Assembly: GCF_029223865.1 (NCBI RefSeq)
Contig: NZ_CP119520.1
Location: forward strand, 4,650,001-4,714,000
Origin: Telluria mixta
Lineage (GTDB): Bacteria > Pseudomonadota > Gammaproteobacteria > Burkholderiales > Burkholderiaceae_D
Direction of reading: 5' to 3'
Length of the DNA: 64,000 bases
Under the pieces are notes generated by a model. That model did no database searches and was not told the DNA's origin. It saw only the letters and a list, made by a program, of their open reading frames with translations. This document shows positions 9,114-17,489 of the stretch, in pieces. Positions within the stretch are counted from its first letter, which is position 1. Every line of letters begins with the position of its first letter. A program made the position numbers and the translations under genes.

Positions 9114-11055
9114 TGCGACCGGGGATACGACTACGTTCTGGGCCGAGGTCGAACGCCTGACGGAAGCGGGCGAACTGCGCCGGCTGTCCGGCGTATTCGC
9201 GCGCTTCGTCGCGAGCCTGGGCGATGGCGCATGCGCCAGATCGACGCCGTTGCTGCTCGCGTCCCTTGTGCTGTCCGAACTGGAAGGGCGAGGCCATAGC
9301 TGCCTGATGCTGGACGACCTGGTGGGCGATCCGGCCGCGCTGCTCGGCTGGGCCGACGAGGACTGGAAGGCGTTGGCGAAGGCGGCCAAGCCGCTGCCGC
9401 GCGGCGTGAAGGGGTGGATGTCTCAGCTGGCCGGGTGCGAGCAGGTGTGGCGCGTGGGCGACCTCGATTACGACCAGCCGCTCGTGCTGGACGACACGCG
9501 GCTCTACCTGCGCCGCTACTGGCGCGACGAGACCCTGGTCGCCACGTGCGTGCGCATGCGCGCGCAGGAACGCCGCGACGTCGACATCGAGCAGGCGCAC
9601 ACGTGGCTGGAAGCCCTGTTCGGCGCCCAGCGCGCGGGCGAATCGCCCGACTGGCAGCGCATCGCGTGCGCCGTCGCGCTGCGCGGCGCGTTCGCCATCA
9701 TCACGGGCGGCCCGGGCACGGGCAAGACGTACACGGTGGCGCGCCTGCTGGCGCTGTTGTTCGCGACGGCGCCGGACGCCGCGCGCCAGCGCATCGCGCT
9801 CGCCGCCCCGACAGGCAAGGCCGCGGCGCGCCTGAAGCAGTCGATCGACAAGGCGCTGACCGACCTGGCCGACCGCGTGGGCGGCGCCTTGCCGCTGCGC
9901 GAACTGACGGCGCGCATGGGCGCCGCGCGCACGCTGCACAGTCTCCTTGGGGCGCGCCCGGACACGCGCAGCTTCGCGCACCACCGCGGCAACCCGCTCG
10001 ACGTGGACGTGCTGATCGTCGACGAAGCGTCGATGGTGCACCTGGAGATGATGGCGTCGCTGCTGGACGCGCTGCCCGCGGGCGCCACCTTGATCCTGCT
10101 GGGCGACAAGGATCAATTGGCGTCGGTGGAAGCGGGCGCCGTGCTGGGGGACCTGTGCCACGACGCGCAGGCCGGCCGCTACGATGCGGAGACGCTGGCG
10201 TACGTGCAGGCCGCGAGCGGCGAGACGATCCCGGCCGGGTATGAGGGCCAGGGCGGCCCGCTCGCCCAGCAGACCGTGATGCTGCGCCACAGCCGCCGCT
10301 TCGGCGGTCCGATCGGCAAGCTGGCGCTGGCCGTCAACGCGGGCGACGTCGACGGCGCGGCCGCGGCGCTGCGTGCGCCCGACGCGGCCGGCGTGCTGCG
10401 CTGGATCGATCACGCGCACCAGCACCACGTGATCCAGCTGGCGAACGAGGGTTATCGCCCGTATCTCGAACTGCTGCGTGCAGGTAGCGGCAGTCACGCG
10501 AACCACGAGGAGTGGGTGCGCGCCGTGCTGCAGCGCTTCGAAGCGTTCCGCGTGCTGTGCGCGGTGCGCGAAGGCGAGTGGGGCGTCGAAGGCCTGAACG
10601 AGGCGATCGAACTGCGTCTCGCGCACGCCGGCCTGATCGTGCGCAGCGACTGGTACGTGGGCCGCCCCGTCATGGTCACCCGCAACGACTACCCGACGGG
10701 CACGTTCAACGGCGACATCGGCCTCGCACTGCCGGATCCGGCCCGTCCCGGTTCGCTGCGCGTGTGGTTCCTGGAAGGCGACAACGTGCGCAGCGTGCTG
10801 GCCACGCGCCTGCGCCACGTGGAGACGGCGTATGCGATGACGGTCCACAAATCGCAGGGCTCCGAGTTCGCGCACACGGTGCTGGCCCTGCCGAAAGAGG
10901 GGGGCGCCGTGCTGGCGCGCGAGCTAGTCTATACGGGCATCACGCGCGCCAGCCGCCAGTTCACGTTGACGACGCCGGCGCCGGCCGTGCTCGGCGAGGC
11001 GATCCTGCGGCGCACGCACCGGGCCAGCGGGCTCCGGGGGATGATCGAACAATAG
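9103..11055 (+). CDS. recD: Exodeoxyribonuclease V subunit alpha (RecD helicase)
   Basis: The 5'-3' SF1B helicase subunit that completes RecBCD. The ATG at 9103 overlaps the recB stop by 11 bases and follows GGGAGCC. Walker A GGPGTGKT is at about residues 203-210, Walker B VLIVDEASMV at about 303, and the C-terminal helicase motif TVHKSQGSEF at about 585. The 650-residue length is a little longer than the E. coli protein because of a longer N-terminal region. Gene order recC-recB-recD with overlapping stops and starts indicates one transcript. Confidence 0.95.
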   Translation: MKPDATGDTTTFWAEVERLTEAGELRRLSGVFARFVASLGDGACARSTPLLLASLVLSELEGRGHSCLMLDDLVGDPAALLGWADEDWKALAKAAKPLPRGVKGWMSQLAGCEQVWRVGDLDYDQPLVLDDTRLYLRRYWRDETLVATCVRMRAQERRDVDIEQAHTWLEALFGAQRAGESPDWQRIACAVALRGAFAIITGGPGTGKTYTVARLLALLFATAPDAARQRIALAAPTGKAAARLKQSIDKALTDLADRVGGALPLRELTARMGAARTLHSLLGARPDTRSFAHHRGNPLDVDVLIVDEASMVHLEMMASLLDALPAGATLILLGDKDQLASVEAGAVLGDLCHDAQAGRYDAETLAYVQAASGETIPAGYEGQGGPLAQQTVMLRHSRRFGGPIGKLALAVNAGDVDGAAAALRAPDAAGVLRWIDHAHQHHVIQLANEGYRPYLELLRAGSGSHANHEEWVRAVLQRFEAFRVLCAVREGEWGVEGLNEAIELRLAHAGLIVRSDWYVGRPVMVTRNDYPTGTFNGDIGLALPDPARPGSLRVWFLEGDNVRSVLATRLRHVETAYAMTVHKSQGSEFAHTVLALPKEGGAVLARELVYTGITRASRQFTLTTPAPAVLGEAILRRTHRASGLRGMIEQ

Positions 11056-11064
11056 GGAGGTGGT

Positions 11065-11331
11065 ATGAGCAACGATTGCGAGCACTTTCATCACATCGTG
11101 ACCCGCGAGGGCAATACGGGCGGTTGCGAGGAATGTCTCAAAATGGGCGACACGTGGGTACACCTGCGCGTGTGCCTGACGTGCGGCCACGTCGGCTGCT
11201 GCGACCAGTCGAAGAACAAGCACGCCACGAAGCACTTCCATGCGACGGGCCATCCCGTGATCCGCTCGAAGGAGCACGGGGAGACGTGGGGCTGGTGCTA
11301 CGTCGACCGGGTCGTCAAGGATCCGGTGTAG
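11065..11331 (+). CDS. Small UBP-type zinc finger protein
   Basis: An 88-residue protein that is essentially one ZnF-UBP domain: C-x-H near the start (CEHF), then CEEC, CLTCGHVGCC and several His residues (HATKHFHATGHPV) that together form the zinc-binding cross-brace. In eukaryotes this fold binds free ubiquitin C-termini; the role of the bacterial single-domain versions is not known to me. A strong ribosome-binding site (AGGGAGG) lies 7-8 bases before the ATG. It follows recD by nine bases and may be cotranscribed. Its last 17 bases overlap the convergent DUF1697 gene. Confidence 0.85.
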   Translation: MSNDCEHFHHIVTREGNTGGCEECLKMGDTWVHLRVCLTCGHVGCCDQSKNKHATKHFHATGHPVIRSKEHGETWGWCYVDRVVKDPV

Positions 11332-11881
11332 CGGCATGTTTGCGGACGAGCCGGACGACCGTGTTCCACACGCGGGTCGTCGCCGGCACGTCCAGCGTGC
11401 GTTCGACGAACGCGTTCGGACTGCCCGCACTGGTGCCGAGCTTGTAGGTGAGCGACAGCAGGATCCCGTCGTGCCAGCTCACCACGCGCACATCGCCTAC
11501 GCGCATGTCGCCCCTCGCGTTGGTCGACGGCAGCGACACGCCATCCGCCGGCGTCCCGATCAGGAATGTGGCGCACGGCGCGTAGACCTCGTCCATCTCC
11601 ACGCCGGCCAGCGGATCGCTGGCGACCAGCGCAGCCAGCCCGGCCACGTCGCGCAGCGCGGCCGGTTCGTCGAAGCCGTCGCGGCGCAGCGTGGCCTGGG
11701 CCGCTTTCAGGATGCGGGCGGCCTTGGCCGGCGACCCCGCTTCGAATACCACCGTGCCGTTCGTCAGGAACGAGCAGGGGTCGACGGCTCCCGCCTCCGT
11801 GAAGGCCGCCTCGAGCACGGTACGGGTCGGCGCGGGCGGACGGCCCAGGTTCAGATTGCGGAAGAACGCCGCGAATTTCAC
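11315..11881 (-). CDS. DUF1697 family protein
   Basis: A 188-residue cytoplasmic protein of the DUF1697 family, function unknown. The N-terminal pattern (KFAAFFRNLNLG then a stretch ending SFLTNGTVVFE) and the C-terminal ERTLDVPATTRVWNTV block are typical of the family. The start is taken as GTG at 11881, which overlaps the stop of the upstream MarR-GNAT gene by four bases (GTGA), indicating translational coupling. A longer frame upstream runs through that gene and is not used. The 3' end overlaps the opposite-strand zinc-finger gene by 17 bases. Confidence 0.8.
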   Translation of the reverse strand: MKFAAFFRNLNLGRPPAPTRTVLEAAFTEAGAVDPCSFLTNGTVVFEAGSPAKAARILKAAQATLRRDGFDEPAALRDVAGLAALVASDPLAGVEMDEVYAPCATFLIGTPADGVSLPSTNARGDMRVGDVRVVSWHDGILLSLTYKLGTSAGSPNAFVERTLDVPATTRVWNTVVRLVRKHAATPDP

Positions 11882-12813
11882 AGGTCCAGCTCCCACGTCT
11901 CGTTGACCATGTCCTGGCCGAACGCATGCACGGGGTCCTCTGCGACCAGCCGGTAACCCTTGCGCTGGTAGATGCCGCGCGCTTCCTTCTGCTGGTCCGT
12001 GGTCCAAAGGCGCATCTTGCGGTAGCCGGCGGCGCGGGCGAACTGGTGGCACAGGTCGACCAGGTGCGAGCCGAGTCCAAACCCGCGGGCCTGTTCCTCG
12101 ACGAGGAGGAGACGCAGTTTCGCCACGCCTTCCTCGTCGCCGCGTGCCAGCGCGATCGAGCCGATGCGCTCTCCCGCCCGTTCCGCGATCCAGCAGTGTT
12201 CCAGTGCCGGGTCGAAGTGGCGTTCGAAGTCCTCGCAGATCTGGCCGACCAGGGTTTCGAAACTGCCGTCCCAACCCTGCTGTCTTGCATACAGCTCACC
12301 GTGGCGGCATGTGATCCATGCCATGTCCCCGGGCCGGTGGGGGCGCACGACGAACGGTTGCGCGAATTTCATGCCGCCCTGGCTGTCGAGCAGACTCCGG
12401 ATGGTCTGCATGGCATCCAGCAGGCGCGCCTGGTCCGTGTCGTCGAAGCGCGCCAGCATGTCGCCTACCTCTTCGCGCGAGCGCCGGTCCAGGGGTTCGT
12501 AGACGGTGCGTCCATGCGCCGTCAGGCGGAGCAGCTTGGCCCGGCCGTCCGTCGCGGAATCGACTTTGCTGATCAGGCCCGCCGCCTCGAATTTGCTCAC
12601 GATGCGGCTCAGGTAGCCCCGGTCCAGGCCGAGTTCCCGGCACAGCGCGGCCGGCTGCTGGTCGCCGTGGTGCGCCAGTTCATACAGGATCCGCAGTTCC
12701 GTCAGCGTGAATTCGCTTTGCAGCAGGCCTTCACGCAGCACGCCGATGTGGCGGGTGAAGAATCGGTTGAAGCCGCGGACCGCCGCGATCCGTTCGTCGT
12801 ACAGGGAAGTCAT
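11878..12813 (-). CDS. MarR-type regulator fused to GNAT N-acetyltransferase
   Basis: A 311-residue fusion. Residues 1-145 form a winged-helix MarR domain (ELRILYELAHHGDQQPAALCRELGLDRGYLSRIV). Residues 155-311 form a GNAT acetyltransferase with the acetyl-CoA loop LVEEQARGFGLGSHLV and the C-terminal GYRKMRLWTTDQQKEARGIYQRKGYR core. This two-domain architecture is widespread in proteobacteria, and the substrate is generally unknown. It starts 23 bases after a good promoter and is followed by DUF1697 with a four-base overlap. Autoregulation is inferred from a small palindrome over the -35 box. Confidence 0.88.
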   Translation of the reverse strand: MTSLYDERIAAVRGFNRFFTRHIGVLREGLLQSEFTLTELRILYELAHHGDQQPAALCRELGLDRGYLSRIVSKFEAAGLISKVDSATDGRAKLLRLTAHGRTVYEPLDRRSREEVGDMLARFDDTDQARLLDAMQTIRSLLDSQGGMKFAQPFVVRPHRPGDMAWITCRHGELYARQQGWDGSFETLVGQICEDFERHFDPALEHCWIAERAGERIGSIALARGDEEGVAKLRLLLVEEQARGFGLGSHLVDLCHQFARAAGYRKMRLWTTDQQKEARGIYQRKGYRLVAEDPVHAFGQDMVNETWELDL

Positions 12814-12842
12814 ATGGACACTCCAGCAATTTCCTTAAGGCC

Positions 12843-12871
12843 ATTGTGTGGGAGATTGCTGACTGAGTCAA
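12843..12871 (-). promoter_or_regulatory. Promoter of the MarR-GNAT gene with palindrome over the -35 box
   Basis: On the minus strand, TTGACT (12871-12866) and CACAAT (12848-12843) are separated by 17 bases, matching a sigma-70 promoter. The palindrome TGACTgAGTCA (12860-12870) covers the -35 element and could bind the MarR protein. The promoter call is by sequence pattern only. Confidence 0.5.
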
Positions 12872-12959
12872 CATTATCGACCGTCAAGCACGAACCTTTG
12901 CTTTCCTGATGGCAACAATGTTAAAGTTGTGGTCTGGAAATAGTTATCGGAGCAGTATC

Positions 12960-13820
12960 ATGTTGATTGTTGTGGGTTTCGTGATCGTGCTGCTGGCGGT
13001 GTTCGGCGGGTTCGTGCTGCAGGACGGGCACCTGGCCGCGCTGTTCCAGCCCTACGAGCTCCTGATGATCTTCGGCGGCGCGCTGGGCGCGTTCGTCATC
13101 GCCAACGACCGCAAGGCGATCGGCCTCACGTGGCACAGCGTGCCCATGCTGTTCCACGGCTCGCGCTACACCCGCGAACTGTACATGGCGCTGATGGCGC
13201 TGATGTTCGACCTGCTGACGAAGGTGCGCAGGGAAGGGCTGATGGCGCTGGAGAACGAGATCGACGCGCCCTACGAAAGCGCGATCTTCACGAAGTACCG
13301 GATCATCCTGCTCGACGATCACCTGATGGATTTCATCACGGACTACCTGCGCCTGATGGTGTCCGGCACGATGAACAGCTACCAGCTGGAAAACCTGATG
13401 GACAACGAGATCGCCACGTACCAGGAAGACGCCGACATCCCCGTGCAGGCGATCCACAAACTGGCCGACGGCATGCCCGCGTTCGGCATCGTCGCGGCCG
13501 TGATGGGTGTCGTGCACACGATGGGCTCGATCGGCCGGCCACCGGCGGAGCTGGGCGGCCTGATCGCGGCCGCGCTCGTGGGGACGTTCCTCGGCATCCT
13601 GCTGTCGTACGGCCTCGTCGCGCCGCTCGGGAGCCTGCTGCACCGGCGCCACCAGGAAGTCGTCAAGGCCCTGCAATGCGTGAAGGTGACGCTGCTGGCG
13701 TCCATGAACGGCTACGCGCCGACGATCGCCGTGGAATTCGGCCGCAAGGTCATCTCGGCCACGGAGCGCCCGACCTTCGCCGAACTGGAAGGCCACGTGC
13801 GCCAGCTGAAGTCGCGCTGA
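12960..13820 (+). CDS. motA: MotA-type flagellar stator protein, encoded without motB
   Basis: A 286-residue inner-membrane proton-channel subunit of the flagellar motor stator. Four membrane segments are visible: residues 1-23 (starting MLIVVGFVIVLLAVFGG), 30-50, about 165-185 (MPAFGIVAAVMGVVHTMG with the conserved proline) and about 197-222 (LGGLIAAALVGTFLGILLSYG). The start at 12960 was chosen over 12909 because MLIVVG matches the family N-terminus and GGAG lies 7 bases upstream. MotA normally needs MotB, but the next gene is convergent and unrelated, so the partner must lie elsewhere or be absent. No other motility genes are present. Confidence 0.85.
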   Translation: MLIVVGFVIVLLAVFGGFVLQDGHLAALFQPYELLMIFGGALGAFVIANDRKAIGLTWHSVPMLFHGSRYTRELYMALMALMFDLLTKVRREGLMALENEIDAPYESAIFTKYRIILLDDHLMDFITDYLRLMVSGTMNSYQLENLMDNEIATYQEDADIPVQAIHKLADGMPAFGIVAAVMGVVHTMGSIGRPPAELGGLIAAALVGTFLGILLSYGLVAPLGSLLHRRHQEVVKALQCVKVTLLASMNGYAPTIAVEFGRKVISATERPTFAELEGHVRQLKSR

Positions 13821-13840
13821 ATCTTGTCGCGCTGACTATC

Positions 13841-14368
13841 TCAGTCGCGCGGCAGTTCGATACCCGCCAGCTTCCAGCTCCACAGGCCGTCGCGCCGGAA
13901 CACGAAGCTGCCGCCGTTCTCCGCCGTGACGGCGAACCGGCTCCAGCCGCGGTAGTGCAGCGCATAGTGCGGCTTGTCCCGTGGCGGCTCCGCAGCGGGC
14001 GTCCCGGCGTCCTGGGTGGGCTTGCCGATCGATACCCTGCCGTGTTCGACCATCGCCGCGACGCCGGCCGGCGACACGATCGCGTCCACGAGCGGATCCG
14101 CGACGACGCGCGCGAACGCCTTGCCGATCGCGGCGAACGGATTGCCGCCCTCGTTGCCCGTATCCCGGGCGATCGACCCGAGCAACTGGCTCTTCACGCT
14201 GTCGCGCAGGGCAGGGAAGTCGACCAGGGCGGAGACGCCTTCGGCATCGTGGCGGTCCGCTGCCGAACGCAGGCTGTGCAGCGTCCACCACGGACTGGCG
14301 AAGCTCGTGGCGGCAACGACGAGGAGGGCGCCGACGGCGCCGGCGGTGAGTATGCGGGTACGGTTCAT
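13841..14368 (-). CDS. DUF2939 family membrane-anchored protein
   Basis: A protein of about 175 residues with an N-terminal hydrophobic helix (residues 5-24) and a soluble domain that begins SPWWTLHSLRSAADRHDAEGVSALVDFPALRDSVKSQL, the recognisable DUF2939 start. Function is unknown; the helix suggests export or membrane anchoring. The ATG at 14368 is used; a start six codons upstream (14386) is also possible. It is convergent with motA (20 bases between stops) and lies about 70 bases downstream of the S11 peptidase on the same strand, although that peptidase reads the same way and ends before it starts. Confidence 0.72.
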   Translation of the reverse strand: MNRTRILTAGAVGALLVVAATSFASPWWTLHSLRSAADRHDAEGVSALVDFPALRDSVKSQLLGSIARDTGNEGGNPFAAIGKAFARVVADPLVDAIVSPAGVAAMVEHGRVSIGKPTQDAGTPAAEPPRDKPHYALHYRGWSRFAVTAENGGSFVFRRDGLWSWKLAGIELPRD

Positions 14369-14437
14369 GGGCATGGCAAACGACAAGGCCGGAACAGTCG
14401 CCCGTCCCGGCCTTTGGGATTCATATGAATCGCCAGC

Positions 14438-15409
14438 TCAGCGATGGCGGCGGTGACGCGTGACGGTCACGTGCTTGTGGCTGCGGCGCGTGGTGCTGCC
14501 GGCGGTTGCACGGATGCGCGGGCCGCCCGCGGTGGCGCGGATGCGCGGGCCACGTGCGGAAGCGCGCACGCGCGGGGACGCCGCGGTCGTCGCCACGGCG
14601 CGCGTGGCCACGGGGCCGGCGTCGCCCAGCACGTGGCGGCGGATGTTCAGGGCGTCCAGGACGCGAACGGACGAGGCGCCGGCGTTCAGCAGCACCATCG
14701 TCGCGTTCTTGCCGGCGGCCTTCACGCGCATGATCAGGCAGCGGCCCGCTTCCTGCGTGTAGCCCGTCTTCGACAGGCCGATGTCCCAGCCCTTGGCGCC
14801 GACGAGGCGGTTCGTGTTGTGGTATTCGACTTCGCGGCCCTTGATGTTGATCAGGTCCTTCGACGACGTCGTGATGCGGGTGATCTCCGCGTAGTTCGAT
14901 GCCGCGGTCGCCATCTTGACGAGGTCGGCGGCCGTCGAGCGGTTGTTCGGGGAGAGGCCCGTCGGTTCCTCGATGACGGTTTGCGTCATGCCCAGCGCGG
15001 CGATCTTGCGCTTGACGGCGGCGCGGAAGCCGTCGATGCCGCCCGGATAGGTGCGCGCCAGCGCGGCGGCGGCACGGTTGTCCGAGGACATCAGCGCGAG
15101 CTGCAGCACGTCACGACGCGGAATGGTGGCGCCGACGGGGACGCGCGACGTGCTGTGCTTGAGCATGTCGACGTCCTGCTTCTCGATCTCGATCGGCTCG
15201 TTCATGTCCTGGTGGGCATCGAGCACGACCATGGCGGTCATGAGCTTGGTCAACGAAGCGATTGGCGCGACAGTGCTGGCGTTCTTTTCGAACAGCACCT
15301 TGCCGGTGTCGTCTTCGACCACCAGCACCGATTGCGATCCGAACGGCACGGCGAGGGCCGCTGCGCTGGAGATCGTCATCACTACGGCAGCGAGGAATTT
15401 TTTGATCAT
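14438..15409 (-). CDS. S11-family D-alanyl-D-alanine endopeptidase/carboxypeptidase (PBP7-like)
   Basis: A periplasmic serine peptidase that trims peptidoglycan peptides. A signal peptide occupies residues 1-20. The catalytic SLTK tetrad is at about residue 53, SDN at about 109 and KTG at about 214, so all penicillin-binding motifs are present. The catalytic part resembles PbpG/DacD-type enzymes. The last 70 residues are unusual: Arg/Ala-rich with two GPRIRATAG repeats and a His/Arg-rich end, probably a basic tail that contacts the envelope. DUF2939 follows on the same strand. Confidence 0.85.
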   Translation of the reverse strand: MIKKFLAAVVMTISSAAALAVPFGSQSVLVVEDDTGKVLFEKNASTVAPIASLTKLMTAMVVLDAHQDMNEPIEIEKQDVDMLKHSTSRVPVGATIPRRDVLQLALMSSDNRAAAALARTYPGGIDGFRAAVKRKIAALGMTQTVIEEPTGLSPNNRSTAADLVKMATAASNYAEITRITTSSKDLINIKGREVEYHNTNRLVGAKGWDIGLSKTGYTQEAGRCLIMRVKAAGKNATMVLLNAGASSVRVLDALNIRRHVLGDAGPVATRAVATTAASPRVRASARGPRIRATAGGPRIRATAGSTTRRSHKHVTVTRHRRHR

Positions 15410-15590
15410 GGATGGTTGTCTGGGTACGGTTAATGGTCGGGCGCCGGACGGCGGCGGAACATCAAAACGTCGGGGTTGGCAGATAGCGGCATGCTATACG
15501 GCAACACTAAAGTTGGAAGATAGCACCAAAGATTGACATATGTAAATGTCTGTCTGTGAAATATCGAGTCCAACGGCAAGATTCTACAAG
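15410..15590. other. Gap between peptidase and sulfate-binding genes
   Basis: No gene seen. It holds the upstream region of the S11 peptidase, with no promoter strong enough to name, and leads into the terminator of the sulfate-binding gene. Confidence 0.5.
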
Positions 15591-15627
15591 AAAAAAAAGC
15601 CCCGCGTTGCCGCAGGGCCTTCTTTTT
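15591..15627 (-). terminator. Rho-independent terminator of the sulfate-binding gene
   Basis: On the minus strand a GCCC-a-GCG / CGC-c-GGGC hairpin with a four-base loop is followed by eight consecutive T. On the plus strand it is followed by TTCTTTTT, so it may act in both directions. It lies 22 bases after the stop of the sulfate-binding protein gene. Confidence 0.85.
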
Positions 15628-15648
15628 GAACGGACTATCCGATCTGTC

Positions 15649-16665
15649 TCATTTAGAGGTATAAATTTTGTCGAATTCTCCACCGTCATCGAAATGGCGT
15701 TTCTGCGCGGCCCGCCATCCGCCGAACACATCATCCACCGTGAACAACTGGATCGGCTTGTAGTTGGCGGCGAACTGCTTCATGACTTTTTCGTTGCGCA
15801 CGCGCATATAGTGCTTGGCGCCGATCGTCTGGCCCGTTTCCGTGTACAGGAAGTTGAGGTAGGCCGTCGCCTGTTTGCGGACGCCCTTGCGGTCGACGAC
15901 CTTGTCCACGACGGCCACCGGCGATTCGGCCAGCACGGAGATGGACGGGTACACGACTTCGAAGTCGTTGCCGAACTCGGCACGCACGAGGTTCACCTCG
16001 TTCTCGAAGGTGACGAGCGCGTCGCCGATCTGGCGCTGGGTGAACGTGGTGGTGGCGGCGCGGCCGCCGGCGTCCAGCACGGGCACGTTCTTGAAGATCT
16101 TGCCGACGAGGTCGCGCGCCTGCGCTTCGTTGCCGCCTTTCTTGACGACCGAGCCCCAGGCCGCCAGGTACGTGTAGCGGCCGTTGCCGGCGGTCTTCGG
16201 ATTCGGAATGACGACTTTCACGTCGGGCTTGGCCAGGTCGGCCCAGTCCTTGATGCCCTTGGGGTTGCCCTTGCGGACCAGGAACACCATGGTCGAGTAG
16301 TAGGGCGCCGCATTGGCCGGGAATTTCTTGGCCCAGTCCTTCGCGACGAGGCCGCGGTCGGCCAGCATGTCGATGTCGTTGGCCTGGTTCATCGTCACGA
16401 CGGACGCTTCGAGGCCGTCGGCGACGGCGCGCGCCTGCTTGCTGGAGCCGCCGTGCGATTGCTTGATCGTGACGGTTTCGCCCGTCGACTTTTTCCATTC
16501 GGCGACGAAGGCCGGATTGATGTCCTTGTACAGCTCGCGTGCCACGTCGTACGACACGTTCAACAGTTCCACGTCGGCGGCCTGTGCGGCAAACGGGACC
16601 ACGGCACTGCCGAGCGCCAGCGCCAGCAGCGCACGACGCAGCGAGGAAACGGATGGGATCGCCAT
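15649..16665 (-). CDS. sbp: Periplasmic sulfate/thiosulfate-binding protein
   Basis: Substrate-binding protein of a sulfate ABC importer (CysP/Sbp family). It has a signal peptide (residues 1-29, AQAADVELLNVSYD after cleavage), the SYDVARELYK start of the mature protein, SHGGSSKQARAV and GNPKGIKDWADLAKPDVKVVIPNPKTAGNGRYTYLAAWG, all hallmark Sbp segments. AAGGA precedes the ATG. No permease or ATPase genes are adjacent, so it must serve a transporter encoded elsewhere. The CysB dependence usual for this family is not visible here. Confidence 0.93.
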   Translation of the reverse strand: MAIPSVSSLRRALLALALGSAVVPFAAQAADVELLNVSYDVARELYKDINPAFVAEWKKSTGETVTIKQSHGGSSKQARAVADGLEASVVTMNQANDIDMLADRGLVAKDWAKKFPANAAPYYSTMVFLVRKGNPKGIKDWADLAKPDVKVVIPNPKTAGNGRYTYLAAWGSVVKKGGNEAQARDLVGKIFKNVPVLDAGGRAATTTFTQRQIGDALVTFENEVNLVRAEFGNDFEVVYPSISVLAESPVAVVDKVVDRKGVRKQATAYLNFLYTETGQTIGAKHYMRVRNEKVMKQFAANYKPIQLFTVDDVFGGWRAAQKRHFDDGGEFDKIYTSK

Positions 16666-16856
16666 ATTGTTTTTCCTTGTAATGACTCTCTAGGGATGGT
16701 GGATGATCCGTTAAAAAATAGCAAAACAAAAGTACATTTTTATCATATGCTTAGACGCCCTATGAGGCATGCATACGCTCCGGGCCGCCACAAAGCAGGC
16801 AATTTCTGTTTGGGGTATAGTCCGGCCTTCGCTGAAACATCGTTTCTTCCAGGTTG

Positions 16857-17384
16857 ATGCTGAAAACAATGGGTATCGAAATTCGCCAGGCAACACCGAA
16901 TGACGCGCCGGCCGCATGCCGGCTGCTGCGCCATTCGATCGAAGAGGGCTGCGTGCCCGACCACGGCGGCCGTCCCGACATCCTGCAGGCCTGGCTCGGC
17001 AACAAGACGACCCAGAACGTGCTGGGTTGGCTGTCGTCGCCCAGCAACTATGCCGTCGTGGCGGAGCAGGACGGGGAAGTGGTCGGCTTCGCGCTGGTGA
17101 ACCAGGCGGGCAAGGTACCGTTATGCTATGTCCGGCCGGACCTGGTGCGCCAGGGCGTCGGACGCGCGCTGCTGCGCTCACTCGAAACCCAGGCGCGCGC
17201 CTGGAACATCAGCAAGCTGCACATGCAGAGCCCCGGATCCGCCAGCGGCTTTTTCGAGCGCCAGGGCTATGTCAACGCGGGCAAGGACAAGGCGTGTTTC
17301 GGTCTCGAATGCGACTTCCTGTGGAAGCAGCTCGACGCCGAAACGGTGCCGGCACGCAAAAAATTTTGCAATTGCAGCCAGTGA
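16857..17384 (+). CDS. GNAT family N-acetyltransferase
   Basis: About 175 residues with a typical GNAT fold: N-terminal IEIRQATPNDAPAACRLLR, a central strand YAVVAEQDGEVVGFALV, the acetyl-CoA pyrophosphate loop VRPDLVRQGVGRALLRSLE, and the C-terminal GFFERQGYVNAGKD. The substrate is unknown. Start choice is uncertain: ATG at 16857 follows AGG closely, and 16869 would also give a complete domain. It is divergent from the sulfate-binding gene. Confidence 0.82.
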   Translation: MLKTMGIEIRQATPNDAPAACRLLRHSIEEGCVPDHGGRPDILQAWLGNKTTQNVLGWLSSPSNYAVVAEQDGEVVGFALVNQAGKVPLCYVRPDLVRQGVGRALLRSLETQARAWNISKLHMQSPGSASGFFERQGYVNAGKDKACFGLECDFLWKQLDAETVPARKKFCNCSQ

Positions 17385-17489
17385 GCGAAGGCCTGCTTTG
17401 AACGTTGTGTAACATTACGCAACGTGAACTCATCTTTTTTCCTGTCGGCGCTTGCGCTATAGTAGTCGGGTTTCAATGATGAGTTCGTT

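Noticed and set aside
6345..9389. 1014-codon open frame opposite recB
   Set aside because: Same GC-bias shadow; recB is intact and recognisable.
8767..10875. 702-codon open frame opposite recD
   Set aside because: Shadow frame with no recognisable domain; recD motifs are clear on the other strand.
14444..15433. 329-codon open frame opposite the S11 peptidase gene
   Set aside because: Gly/Ala/Arg-rich shadow with no family; the peptidase has all catalytic motifs.
15556..16857. 433-codon open frame opposite the sulfate-binding protein gene
   Set aside because: It runs through the terminator and mirrors a well-recognised gene; no domain seen.
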